Part shown: positions 25,338 to 32,693 of the stretch, one piece after another
How the letters are laid out: every line of letters starts with the position of its first letter
Numbering within the stretch: position 1 is the stretch's first letter
Assembly: GCF_031457455.1 (NCBI RefSeq)
Contig: NZ_JAVDWU010000004.1
Span: 124,001-188,000, forward strand
Length of the DNA stretch: 64,000 nt
Direction of reading: 5' to 3'
DNA from: Hydrogenophaga palleronii_A
GTDB lineage: Bacteria; Pseudomonadota; Gammaproteobacteria; Burkholderiales; Burkholderiaceae_C
The notes under the pieces: model-generated
The model's input: only the letters and a program-made list of their open reading frames with translations
Database searches by the model: none
Told to the model about the DNA's origin: nothing
Made by a program: the position numbers and the translations under genes

Positions 25338-25799
25338 ATGGATTTAAGAAAACTCAAGACCCTGATCGATCTGGTGTCGGAATCGAACGTGTCCGAGCTT
25401 GAGATTACCGAAGCCGAAGGCAAGGTCAGGATTGTGAAGAGTCCGCCTGCCAGTGCCGCGGCCCCCGTGACCTACACCATGGCGCCTGCCCCAGCCACAG
25501 CACCCAGCGCACCCGTGCCGGCGGCACCCGCTGTTGAAGTGGCGGCACCCCCTGTCCAGCCGCAGGGCCACACCGTCAAGTCGCCCATGGTGGGTACCTT
25601 TTACCGCGCTTCCAGCCCCGGTGCCAAGCCGTTTGTCGAAATCGGCGATTCGATCAAGGAAGGCGAGACCATCTGCATTGTTGAAGCGATGAAGATCCTC
25701 AACGAAATCGAGGCCGACAAGTCTGGCACCGTGACCCAGATCCTGGTGGAAAACGGGCAAGCTGTCGAATACGGCCAGCCTCTTTACGTGATCGAATAA
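25338..25799 (+). CDS. accB: AccB, biotin carboxyl carrier protein of acetyl-CoA carboxylase
   Basis: AccB carries the biotin that shuttles carboxyl groups to acetyl-CoA in the first step of fatty acid synthesis. The 153-aa product has an N-terminal domain (MDLRKLKTLIDLVSESNVSELEI), an Ala/Pro-rich linker (about residues 40-75) and a C-terminal biotinyl domain with the modified lysine in CIVEAMKILNEIEADK. GGAG stands before the ATG. accC follows after 14 bp, the standard operon. Confidence 0.98.
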   Translation: MDLRKLKTLIDLVSESNVSELEITEAEGKVRIVKSPPASAAAPVTYTMAPAPATAPSAPVPAAPAVEVAAPPVQPQGHTVKSPMVGTFYRASSPGAKPFVEIGDSIKEGETICIVEAMKILNEIEADKSGTVTQILVENGQAVEYGQPLYVIE

Positions 25800-25813
25800 C
25801 CGGCTGGGAGCCC

Positions 25814-27163
25814 ATGTTCAAGAAAATCCTGATCGCCAACCGTGGCGAAATCGCCTTGAGGGTGCAGCGTGCCTGCCGGGAAATGGGCATCAAGGCGGTG
25901 ATGGTGTATTCCGAAGCCGACCGTGATGCCAAGTACGTGCGTCTGGCCGACGAGGCGGTCTGCATTGGTCCGGCATCGAGCACGCACAGCTACCTCAACA
26001 TGCCTGCCATCATCTCGGCGGCCGAGGTGACCGATGCCGAAGCCATTCACCCGGGCTACGGCTTCCTGTCTGAAAACGCCGACTTTGCCGAGCGGGTGGA
26101 GCGCAGCGGGTTCACCTTCATCGGACCCACCCCTGAGTCCATTCGCCTGATGGGCGACAAGGTTTCGGCCAAGCAGGCCATGATCCGCGCCGGCGTGCCC
26201 TGTGTGCCCGGCTCCGAAGGCGCCCTGCCGGACGATCCCGTGGTGATCAAGCGCACCGCCAAAGCGGTGGGCTACCCGGTGATCATCAAGGCCGCTGGCG
26301 GCGGCGGTGGGCGCGGCATGCGCGTGGTGCACACCGAAGCCGCGCTGTTGCACGCCGTGCAGACCACCAAGGCCGAGGCCGGTGCTGCGTTCGGCAACCC
26401 CGAGGTGTACATGGAGAAGTTTCTCCAGAACCCTCGCCACATCGAGATCCAGATCCTGGCCGACACGCACCGCAACGCGGTGTACCTGGGCGAGCGCGAC
26501 TGCTCCATGCAGCGGCGTCACCAGAAGGTCATCGAAGAAGCACCCGCACCCGGCATTCCGCGCCGCCTGATCGAGAAGATCGGTGACCGTTGCGCCACGG
26601 CCTGCAAGAAGATCGGCTACCGGGGAGCGGGCACTTTCGAATTCCTCTACGAGAACGGCGAGTTCTATTTCATCGAGATGAACACGCGCGTCCAGGTGGA
26701 GCACCCCGTCACCGAGTGGATTTCCGGCGTGGACATCGTGCGCACGCAGATCGCCGTGGCCGCGGGCGAGAAGCTGCCGTTCACCCAGCGTCAGATCCAG
26801 CTGCGTGGCCATGCCATTGAATGCCGGATCAATGCCGAGGACGCGTACAAGTTCACGCCTTCACCGGGTCGCATCACCACCTGGCATGCACCGGGCGGTC
26901 CGGGCGTGCGTGTGGATTCGCATGCCTACACCAACTACTTCGTGCCGCCGAACTACGACTCCATGATCGGCAAGATCATCGTGCACGGCGACACCCGGGA
27001 GCAGGCCCTGGCGCGCATGCGCACCGCGTTGGCGGAAACCGTGATCGAAGGCATCAAGACCAACATTCCCCTGCACAGGGAATTGATGGTGGACGCCAAT
27101 TTCGTGACCGGCGGAACCAACATCCATTATTTGGAAGAGTGGTTGTCTCAGCGTGATCGCTGA
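25814..27163 (+). CDS. accC: AccC, biotin carboxylase
   Basis: AccC carboxylates the biotin on AccB using ATP and bicarbonate. Its 449 aa match the family length. It begins MFKKILIANRGEIALRVQRACREMG and has the ATP-grasp lid VIIKAAGGGGGRGMRVV, RDCSMQRRHQKVIEEAPAP, the catalytic EMNTRVQVEHPVTEWISG and the C-terminal domain ending HYLEEWLSQRDR. It is co-transcribed with accB; prmA follows after 81 bp. Confidence 0.98.
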   Translation: MFKKILIANRGEIALRVQRACREMGIKAVMVYSEADRDAKYVRLADEAVCIGPASSTHSYLNMPAIISAAEVTDAEAIHPGYGFLSENADFAERVERSGFTFIGPTPESIRLMGDKVSAKQAMIRAGVPCVPGSEGALPDDPVVIKRTAKAVGYPVIIKAAGGGGGRGMRVVHTEAALLHAVQTTKAEAGAAFGNPEVYMEKFLQNPRHIEIQILADTHRNAVYLGERDCSMQRRHQKVIEEAPAPGIPRRLIEKIGDRCATACKKIGYRGAGTFEFLYENGEFYFIEMNTRVQVEHPVTEWISGVDIVRTQIAVAAGEKLPFTQRQIQLRGHAIECRINAEDAYKFTPSPGRITTWHAPGGPGVRVDSHAYTNYFVPPNYDSMIGKIIVHGDTREQALARMRTALAETVIEGIKTNIPLHRELMVDANFVTGGTNIHYLEEWLSQRDR

Positions 27164-27244
27164 GATGTCTGGTGACGTGCCCGTGGCGCTTTGCCAGCTG
27201 GAATGGCAGCTCGCCTGATTTGACATCTTCCTCGAGCTTGATTC

Positions 27245-28141
27245 ATGGCGTCCCTGTTTGAACTGGTTTTGCTGGTCCCGGAATCGGCGGTCGAGTCTGT
27301 CAGCGATGCACTGGACGCGCTCGACGCGCTCAGCGTATCGGTCGAAGACGCAGATGCCCTGACGCCCGCAGAGTCGGCCTTGTTCGGAGAGCCGGGCATG
27401 CCGCCACCCAAGGACGGTTGGCAACGATCCCGCGTGGTTGCCTTGTTCTCCGAGGAAGCGGCGGCCCGCGATGCCGCCCGACTGTTGGCCCTGCAGGACT
27501 TCTTTGTCGGTTGCCAGACGCTGGGCGTGCAAAGCGTCGCCGAACAGGACTGGGTGCGTCTGACGCAATCCCAGTTTGAACCGGTTGAAATCACGCCCAC
27601 GTTCTGGATCGTGCCGAGCTGGCATGAACCTCCGGCCGCGGCGCAGCAAGTGATTCGCCTCGATCCAGGGCTGGCGTTTGGGACGGGAACGCACCCCACC
27701 ACCCGCATGTGCCTGCGCTGGACCGCGCAACGCGACCAGACCGCGCGCCGTGTGCTGGACTACGGCTGTGGCTCTGGCATTCTGGCCATCGGTGCCGCCA
27801 AGTTTGGTGCAAGTGACATCGTGGCGGTTGACATCGATCCGGCTGCCGTGGAAGCCACCCGACTCAATGCAGCCGCCAACCATGTGACACTGCAAGCGGG
27901 TCTGCCGGACCTGGCCCATGGCGTGTTTGATCTGGTACTGGCCAACATTCTGGCCACCCCGCTCAAAGTGCTGGCCCCCTTGCTCTGTGCCCATGTGGCT
28001 GAGGGGGGCGGTCAGCTTGTGCTGGCCGGCATTCTTGCTCGCCAGGCCGATGAGCTGCGCGACGCGTACGCGCCTTGGGTGGCGCTTGAAGTCAGTGACG
28101 AGGAAGAGGGCTGGATCCTCATGACCGCAGCCAAACGCTGA
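27245..28141 (+). CDS. prmA: PrmA, ribosomal protein L11 methyltransferase
   Basis: PrmA methylates lysines and the N-terminus of ribosomal protein L11. The 298-aa product has an N-terminal substrate-recognition domain (MASLFELVLLVPESAVESV), the SAM motif LDYGCGSGILAIGAAKFGA (about residues 176-194), VDIDPAAVEATRLNA and the post-motif LANILATPL. Position after accBC is conserved in betaproteobacteria. No promoter is evident in the 81-bp gap, so it may belong to the acc operon. Confidence 0.95.
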   Translation: MASLFELVLLVPESAVESVSDALDALDALSVSVEDADALTPAESALFGEPGMPPPKDGWQRSRVVALFSEEAAARDAARLLALQDFFVGCQTLGVQSVAEQDWVRLTQSQFEPVEITPTFWIVPSWHEPPAAAQQVIRLDPGLAFGTGTHPTTRMCLRWTAQRDQTARRVLDYGCGSGILAIGAAKFGASDIVAVDIDPAAVEATRLNAAANHVTLQAGLPDLAHGVFDLVLANILATPLKVLAPLLCAHVAEGGGQLVLAGILARQADELRDAYAPWVALEVSDEEEGWILMTAAKR

Positions 28142-28199
28142 AAGCAGTGGCTGCCCCGGTTGACCTGGTCAGGCCGCAGCCGGCTGCAATAATCGGAGC

Positions 28200-29684
28200 A
28201 TGAGTTACACCACTCGCTGTCCTGCTTGCGGAACGATGTTCCGGGTCGTCCCTGACCAACTCAAGATTTCCGATGGCTGGGTGCGTTGTGGCCACTGCGC
28301 CGATGTCTTTGACGCCACCTTGCACCTCGAAACCTGGGTGCCTCCCGCCAGCGCGCCGGACCTCGCTCGACCGCCCGTTTCCGCGCCACCCCCACCGCCG
28401 GCCACGCCGCCCAGTGCACCGTCTGCCACGGATGGTACGGGCGTGGATGTGGAATTGCCCGAAGCGCCCTCAACGCTGAGAACGGATCGATTCATCCGGC
28501 GAGAGCAGCGGACCCAGGTCGGCGTTGCCACAGGTGTTTCGGGTGATGCCACGCCCTCGAAGGCAGGGCTGATCCAGCGCCGATCACCGATCGACCCGCC
28601 GGCGGCAAGACCGCCAGCAAACGGCCTTCGTGCGGATGACCCGATCAAGTCGCCTGCCGGTGGCGGCGACCCATTTGATGTCACCATGCCAGCGCCCCTG
28701 GAGGGGGGAACCGCCAAAACCTCTGAACAGATGCCGCCGCCCTCCGCAGGCGCAGCGCCCAGAAGGGTGCCCGGTTCGCCACCCAGGCGTGGGCCGACGT
28801 CCACCATGGTGGGACCGAGTGATCCCCCAGTTTCATCGGGTGCTGTGCAGGACAACCCGGAGGCGGGAGAAGCCGATTTTTTGACGGAGCTGCAGCGCTT
28901 TGCCGCCAAGGCAAGCGGCGAAGAGCCGAAATCAGAAGCTGCGCAACCTGACTTCAGGTTGAAACGCTCCATGGTGAAAGCCAAGGGGCAAGAAGCGCCG
29001 CCTGCTGCACCGCCTTCACCTGCTCCTTCGCAGTCGCCTTCAACCGACGGCGGCGAGCCGGTTCTGTCGCCCGCGGTGTCAAAAACCCCTGTGCCGCCTG
29101 CGGCAGTGGTGGGCGAAGCAGAAAAAGAAAAAGAAAAAGAAGAGGTGGAGCCACCGCCGCCTGCGGAACCGGAGTTCATCCTGCAGGCACGGCGTCGTGC
29201 CTATTGGCAAACACCCGGCATGCGTGCCCTGCTCGCCGGTTCGGTGTTGTTGCTGGCCAGCCTGCTGGTAGCGCAGTGGGCCTTGTTTGAACGCAACCGC
29301 CTGGTGGCCTGGAAGCCAGGACTGCAGCCCACCTTCCAGGCCTTGTGTAGCGCACTGGGTTGCACGCTGGCACCGGTCCAACGCATCGATGCGATCGTGA
29401 TCGATAGTACGGCGCTGGTTCGGCGGCTGGGCAACTTCTATTCCTTTGATCTGGTGCTCAAGAACACCGCGCCCATCAGCGTGGCCACGCCGGCGCTGGA
29501 ACTGAGTCTGACCGACGCTGGCGACAACGTCATTTCTCGCCGGGTGTTTCTGCCGAAAGATTTGCCGGCGGTACCCGAATTGCTGGCCGCAGGCAGTTCC
29601 TTGTCCGTCAGCCTGCGCCTGTCCATCGCCGTTGGCGATTCGTTGCCAATGGCGGGCTACCGCGCACTGGTTTTTTATCCCTGA
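28200..29684 (+). CDS. Zinc-ribbon and DUF3426 domain membrane protein
   Basis: The 494-aa protein starts with an MJ0042-type zinc ribbon (CPACGTMFRV...WVRCGHCADVFDA, residues 8-39, two CxxC pairs). A long low-complexity Pro/Ala/Glu-rich region (about 45-320) follows, with KEKEKEEVEPPPP near its end. One membrane helix (about residues 342-362, LLAGSVLLLASLLVAQWALF) precedes a DUF3426 domain (about 370-494) that should be periplasmic. Function is unknown. It lies between prmA and a sugar-kinase gene; TTGACC and TGCAAT 19 bp apart just upstream may be its promoter. Confidence 0.85.
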   Translation: MSYTTRCPACGTMFRVVPDQLKISDGWVRCGHCADVFDATLHLETWVPPASAPDLARPPVSAPPPPPATPPSAPSATDGTGVDVELPEAPSTLRTDRFIRREQRTQVGVATGVSGDATPSKAGLIQRRSPIDPPAARPPANGLRADDPIKSPAGGGDPFDVTMPAPLEGGTAKTSEQMPPPSAGAAPRRVPGSPPRRGPTSTMVGPSDPPVSSGAVQDNPEAGEADFLTELQRFAAKASGEEPKSEAAQPDFRLKRSMVKAKGQEAPPAAPPSPAPSQSPSTDGGEPVLSPAVSKTPVPPAAVVGEAEKEKEKEEVEPPPPAEPEFILQARRRAYWQTPGMRALLAGSVLLLASLLVAQWALFERNRLVAWKPGLQPTFQALCSALGCTLAPVQRIDAIVIDSTALVRRLGNFYSFDLVLKNTAPISVATPALELSLTDAGDNVISRRVFLPKDLPAVPELLAAGSSLSVSLRLSIAVGDSLPMAGYRALVFYP

Positions 29685-29698
29685 ATCTGGAATTCCTC

Positions 29699-30580
29699 AT
29701 GGCCATTCTTGTTTGCGGCTCTCTCGCGTTCGACACCATCATGACCTATGAAGGGCGCTTTGCCGAACAGATACTGCCCAGCCAGTTGCACATCCTCAAT
29801 GTGTCCTTTCTGGTGCCCGGTTTGCGTCGCGAATTCGGTGGTTGTGCCGGCAACATCGCCTATGGTCTTCGCCAGCTCGGCGCGCAGGCGGTGCCCTTGG
29901 CAGCCATGGGCAGCGACGGGCAAGACTATCTGGAGCGGCTGGCGGGGCTGGGCGTCGACACGGCCCATGTGCAGCGCGTGGAAGACAGCTACACCGCGCA
30001 AGCGATGATCATGACCGATCTCGACAACAATCAGATCACCGCCTTTCATCCCGGGGCAATGTCCAGCGCGCACCTGAACCCGGTGCCATCCCGCACCGAC
30101 ATTGCCGTGGCCATCGTCGCACCGGATGGCCGCGACGCGATGCTGGTTCATTCCAGGCAGTTGCACGATGCGGGCATTCCTTTTGTGTTTGATCCAGGCC
30201 AGGGCCTGCCCATGTTCAATGGCGAAGAGCTGCGGGGTTTCATTGAGCTGGCGAGCTGGGTCACGGTGAACGACTACGAAGCCAAGATGCTGACCGATCG
30301 CACCGGACTCAGTCTGGAGGGCATTGCCGAACAGGTTCGGGGACTTGTGGTCACGCTGGGCGAACAGGGTTGCGAAGTCTGGGCGGATGGTCAGAAAACG
30401 CTGGTGCCAGGGGTGAAGGCGACCGCGGTGCTCGACCCCACGGGTTGCGGCGACGCGTTCCGTGCGGCGCTGCTGCACGGCATTGAACAGGGCTGGTCGA
30501 TGCAGCAGTGCGTTGAACTGGGCAACCGCATGGGGGCGCTGAAGATCGCCAGCAGGGGTGGCCAGAACTACAGCCTATAA
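29699..30580 (+). CDS. PfkB-family carbohydrate kinase
   Basis: The 293-aa ribokinase-like protein begins MAILVCGSLAFDTIMTYEGRF. It has the first PfkB signature around EFGGCAGNIAYGLRQLGAQAVPLAAMGSDGQDY and the second, DPTGCGDAFRAALLHGIEQG, with the catalytic aspartate in GCGD. The closest recalled relatives are annotated as adenosine or sugar kinases; the substrate cannot be fixed here. It is 14 bp after the DUF3426 gene and so probably co-transcribed. Confidence 0.88.
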   Translation: MAILVCGSLAFDTIMTYEGRFAEQILPSQLHILNVSFLVPGLRREFGGCAGNIAYGLRQLGAQAVPLAAMGSDGQDYLERLAGLGVDTAHVQRVEDSYTAQAMIMTDLDNNQITAFHPGAMSSAHLNPVPSRTDIAVAIVAPDGRDAMLVHSRQLHDAGIPFVFDPGQGLPMFNGEELRGFIELASWVTVNDYEAKMLTDRTGLSLEGIAEQVRGLVVTLGEQGCEVWADGQKTLVPGVKATAVLDPTGCGDAFRAALLHGIEQGWSMQQCVELGNRMGALKIASRGGQNYSL

Positions 30581-30582
30581 AC

Positions 30583-30611
30583 AAAAAAAGCCCGACGCTT
30601 GCGCGCCGGGC
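30583..30611 (-). terminator. Rho-independent terminator of the H1-like histone gene
   Basis: On the minus strand GCCCGGCGC, a 4-nt loop and GCGTCGGGC (one mismatch) are followed by seven T residues. It lies 24 bp after the histone stop and just after the convergent pfkB stop. Confidence 0.75.
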
Positions 30612-30634
30612 CATTGCACTTCAGATGAAGATCT

Positions 30635-31162
30635 TCAGGGCTTGCTGGACGTAGGAAACGGCCAGGCAGCCTGAGGGTTCAGCTTCGTTTGTGCTGGAGG
30701 GGCCGCAGGGGCTGCCGGCTTCTTGGCCGGCTCAGCTTTTTTTGCTGGGGCTGCCTTTTTCACAGGTGCGGCCTTCTTGGCGGGCGCAGCTTTCTTGGCA
30801 GGTGCAGCCTTCTTCGCTGGTGCAGCCTTCTTAGCCGGTGCGGCCTTCTTAGCCGGTGCGGCCTTCTTCGCTGGTGCAGCTTTCTTCGCTGGTGCAGCCT
30901 TCTTAGCCGGTGCGGCTTTCTTCGCCGGTGCAGCCTTCTTAGCCGGTGCGGCCTTCTTAGCCGGTGCGGCTTTCTTCGCTGGTGCAGCCTTCTTAGCCGG
31001 TGCGGCTTTCTTCGCTGGTGCAGCCTTCTTAGCCGGTGCAGCTTTCTTCGCTGGTGCAGCCTTCTTAGCCGGTGCAGCTTTCTTCGCTGGTGCAGCTTTC
31101 TTAGCCGGTGCGGCTTTCTTCACGACGGCCTTTTTGGCCGGGGCTTTTTTCGCAGTTGCCAT
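30635..31162 (-). CDS. Histone H1-like lysine/alanine-rich DNA-binding protein
   Basis: The protein (175 aa) starts MATAKKAPAKKAVVKK after AAGGAG and is mostly repeats of AAPAKK, roughly twenty in a row, with one APVKKA variant; the tail is proline- and alanine-rich and ends AWPFPTSSKP. It resembles the C-terminal half of eukaryotic H1 and bacterial H1-like proteins (AlgP, BpH1 type) that bind DNA nonspecifically. Codons alternate between a few synonymous unit types (TTCTTCGCTGGTGCAGC and TTCTTAGCCGGTGCGGC on the plus strand), so the array probably grew by unit duplication and its copy number may vary between strains. Confidence 0.9.
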   Translation of the reverse strand: MATAKKAPAKKAVVKKAAPAKKAAPAKKAAPAKKAAPAKKAAPAKKAAPAKKAAPAKKAAPAKKAAPAKKAAPAKKAAPAKKAAPAKKAAPAKKAAPAKKAAPAKKAAPAKKAAPAKKAAPAKKAAPAKKAAPVKKAAPAKKAEPAKKPAAPAAPPAQTKLNPQAAWPFPTSSKP

Positions 31163-31284
31163 TATTTTCTCCTTGATCAAGTTGCAAAGAGCACTTCATG
31201 AGCACGTTCGCCCACGAAATGATTCAAAGCCCTGGGGTCCAGTGGATGCATCCACGAACGACGCCAAGGCGCTGAATTCAGTGA

Positions 31285-31328
31285 CAAAACCCTGCCGCGG
31301 ACGCCAGTGCGCCGAGTGCAGGGTTTTG
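31285..31328 (-). terminator. Possible terminator after nrdB
   Basis: CAAAACCCTGC (31285-31295) and GCAGGGTTTTG (31318-31328) are perfect 11-bp inverted repeats around a 22-nt loop. The site lies 57 bp after the nrdB stop on the same strand; the T run is short (four). The rest of the 222-bp gap to the histone gene shows nothing definite. Confidence 0.5.
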
Positions 31329-31384
31329 AATGTTGAAGACACATGTGATGGTGAGTGACTGCGTTAAGCCCCGGTGGAAGGGGT

Positions 31385-32563
31385 TCAGTCCCAGGACAGG
31401 GCGCCGCCTGTCTGGTACTCAATGACACGGGTTTCGAAAAAATTGCGTTCCTTCTTGAGGTCGATCATCTCGCTCATCCAGGGGAACGGATTTTCTTCGT
31501 TGGGGAACATGGGCTCGAGGCCAATCTGCGTGGCGCGCCGGTTGGCGATGTAGCGCAGGTAGCCCTTGAACATGGAAGCGTTCATGCCCAGCACGCCGCG
31601 CGGCATGGTGTCTTCGGCATAGCGGTATTCCAGCTCCACGGCCTTGAGGAACAGTTCTTTGATCTCGGCCTTGAACTCGGCCGTCCACAGCAACGGGTTC
31701 TCCATCTTGATCGCATTGATCAGGTCGATGCCGAAGTTGCAGTGCATGGATTCATCGCGCAGGATGTACTGGTACTGCTCGGCGGCACCGGTCATCTTGT
31801 TCTGGCGACCCAGCGCCAGGATCTGCGTGAAGCCCACATAGAAGAACAGGCCTTCCATCAGGCAGGCAAAAACGATCAGGCTCTTGAGCAGGCGCTGGTC
31901 GGTCTCGGGCGTGCCGGTGTGGAAGTTCGGGTCCATGATCGCTTCGATGAAGGGGATCAGGAACTGGTCCTTGTCGCGGATCGACTGGACTTCGTTGTAG
32001 GCGTTGAAGATCTCGGACTCGTCCAGACCGAGCGACTCCACGATGTACTGGTACGCGTGCGTGTGGATCGCTTCTTCGAACGCCTGGCGCAACAGAAATT
32101 GACGGCACTCGGGCGCGGTGATGTGGCGGTAGGTACCCAGCACGATGTTGTTGGCGGCCAGCGAGTCGGCGGTGACGAAGAAGCCGAGGTTGCGTTTGAC
32201 GATGCGGCGCTCGTCTTCGGTCAGACCGTTCGGGTCTTTCCAGAGTGCAATGTCCCGGCTCATGTTCACTTCCTGCGGCATCCAGTGGTTGGCGCAGGTG
32301 GCGAGGTATTTTTCCCAGGCCCACTTGTACTTGAACGGCACCAGCTGGTTGACGTCGGTCTGGCCGTTGATGATGCGTTTGTCGGCCGCGTTGACACGAC
32401 GCGCGCCAGAAGCCGGTGAGGCCTTGACTTCGGAAGGGGAAGAGGAGGGGACCGCACCTGACAGTGACGCTTGCACACCCGGCACAGCAGATGCAAGTGG
32501 AAGAGGGGCGGGCTTCGAGGAGGGAGTGACTTGTTCGTCCCAGGTCAACATAGTGGTGTCCAA
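31385..32563 (-). CDS. nrdB: Ribonucleotide reductase class Ia beta subunit
   Basis: NrdB houses the di-iron centre and tyrosyl radical that drive deoxyribonucleotide synthesis by NrdA. The 392-aa product has a Ser/Ala/Pro-rich N-terminal tail (about 1-58), iron ligands in QAFEEAIHTHAYQYI (Glu, His, with the tyrosine where the radical is expected) and YQYILRDESMHCNFG, and the C-terminal tail ending GGALSWD that docks on NrdA. nrdA is 130 bp upstream on the same strand, so both follow the NrdR-box promoter at 35.8 kb. Confidence 0.96.
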   Translation of the reverse strand: MDTTMLTWDEQVTPSSKPAPLPLASAVPGVQASLSGAVPSSSPSEVKASPASGARRVNAADKRIINGQTDVNQLVPFKYKWAWEKYLATCANHWMPQEVNMSRDIALWKDPNGLTEDERRIVKRNLGFFVTADSLAANNIVLGTYRHITAPECRQFLLRQAFEEAIHTHAYQYIVESLGLDESEIFNAYNEVQSIRDKDQFLIPFIEAIMDPNFHTGTPETDQRLLKSLIVFACLMEGLFFYVGFTQILALGRQNKMTGAAEQYQYILRDESMHCNFGIDLINAIKMENPLLWTAEFKAEIKELFLKAVELEYRYAEDTMPRGVLGMNASMFKGYLRYIANRRATQIGLEPMFPNEENPFPWMSEMIDLKKERNFFETRVIEYQTGGALSWD

Positions 32564-32693
32564 TTCATCGGATTATCGAAGTGTCAGCATGAAAAGCAAA
32601 GGACTCATGCACTCATTGATGGTTTTGTGTTGCGGTGTCGCATCGAATGCGCGATGTTCGACACCGCAAAGCATCGCGCAATGCGCAGCGCAA

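Noticed and set aside
30635..31162. CRISPR-like regular repeats
   Set aside because: The units are coding, 15-18 bp long, contiguous and without unique spacers.
30689..31358. Two repetitive plus-strand frames with FFAGAA-type repeats
   Set aside because: They are the complement of the lysine/alanine repeat array of the histone gene, which has its own ribosome-binding site and terminator.
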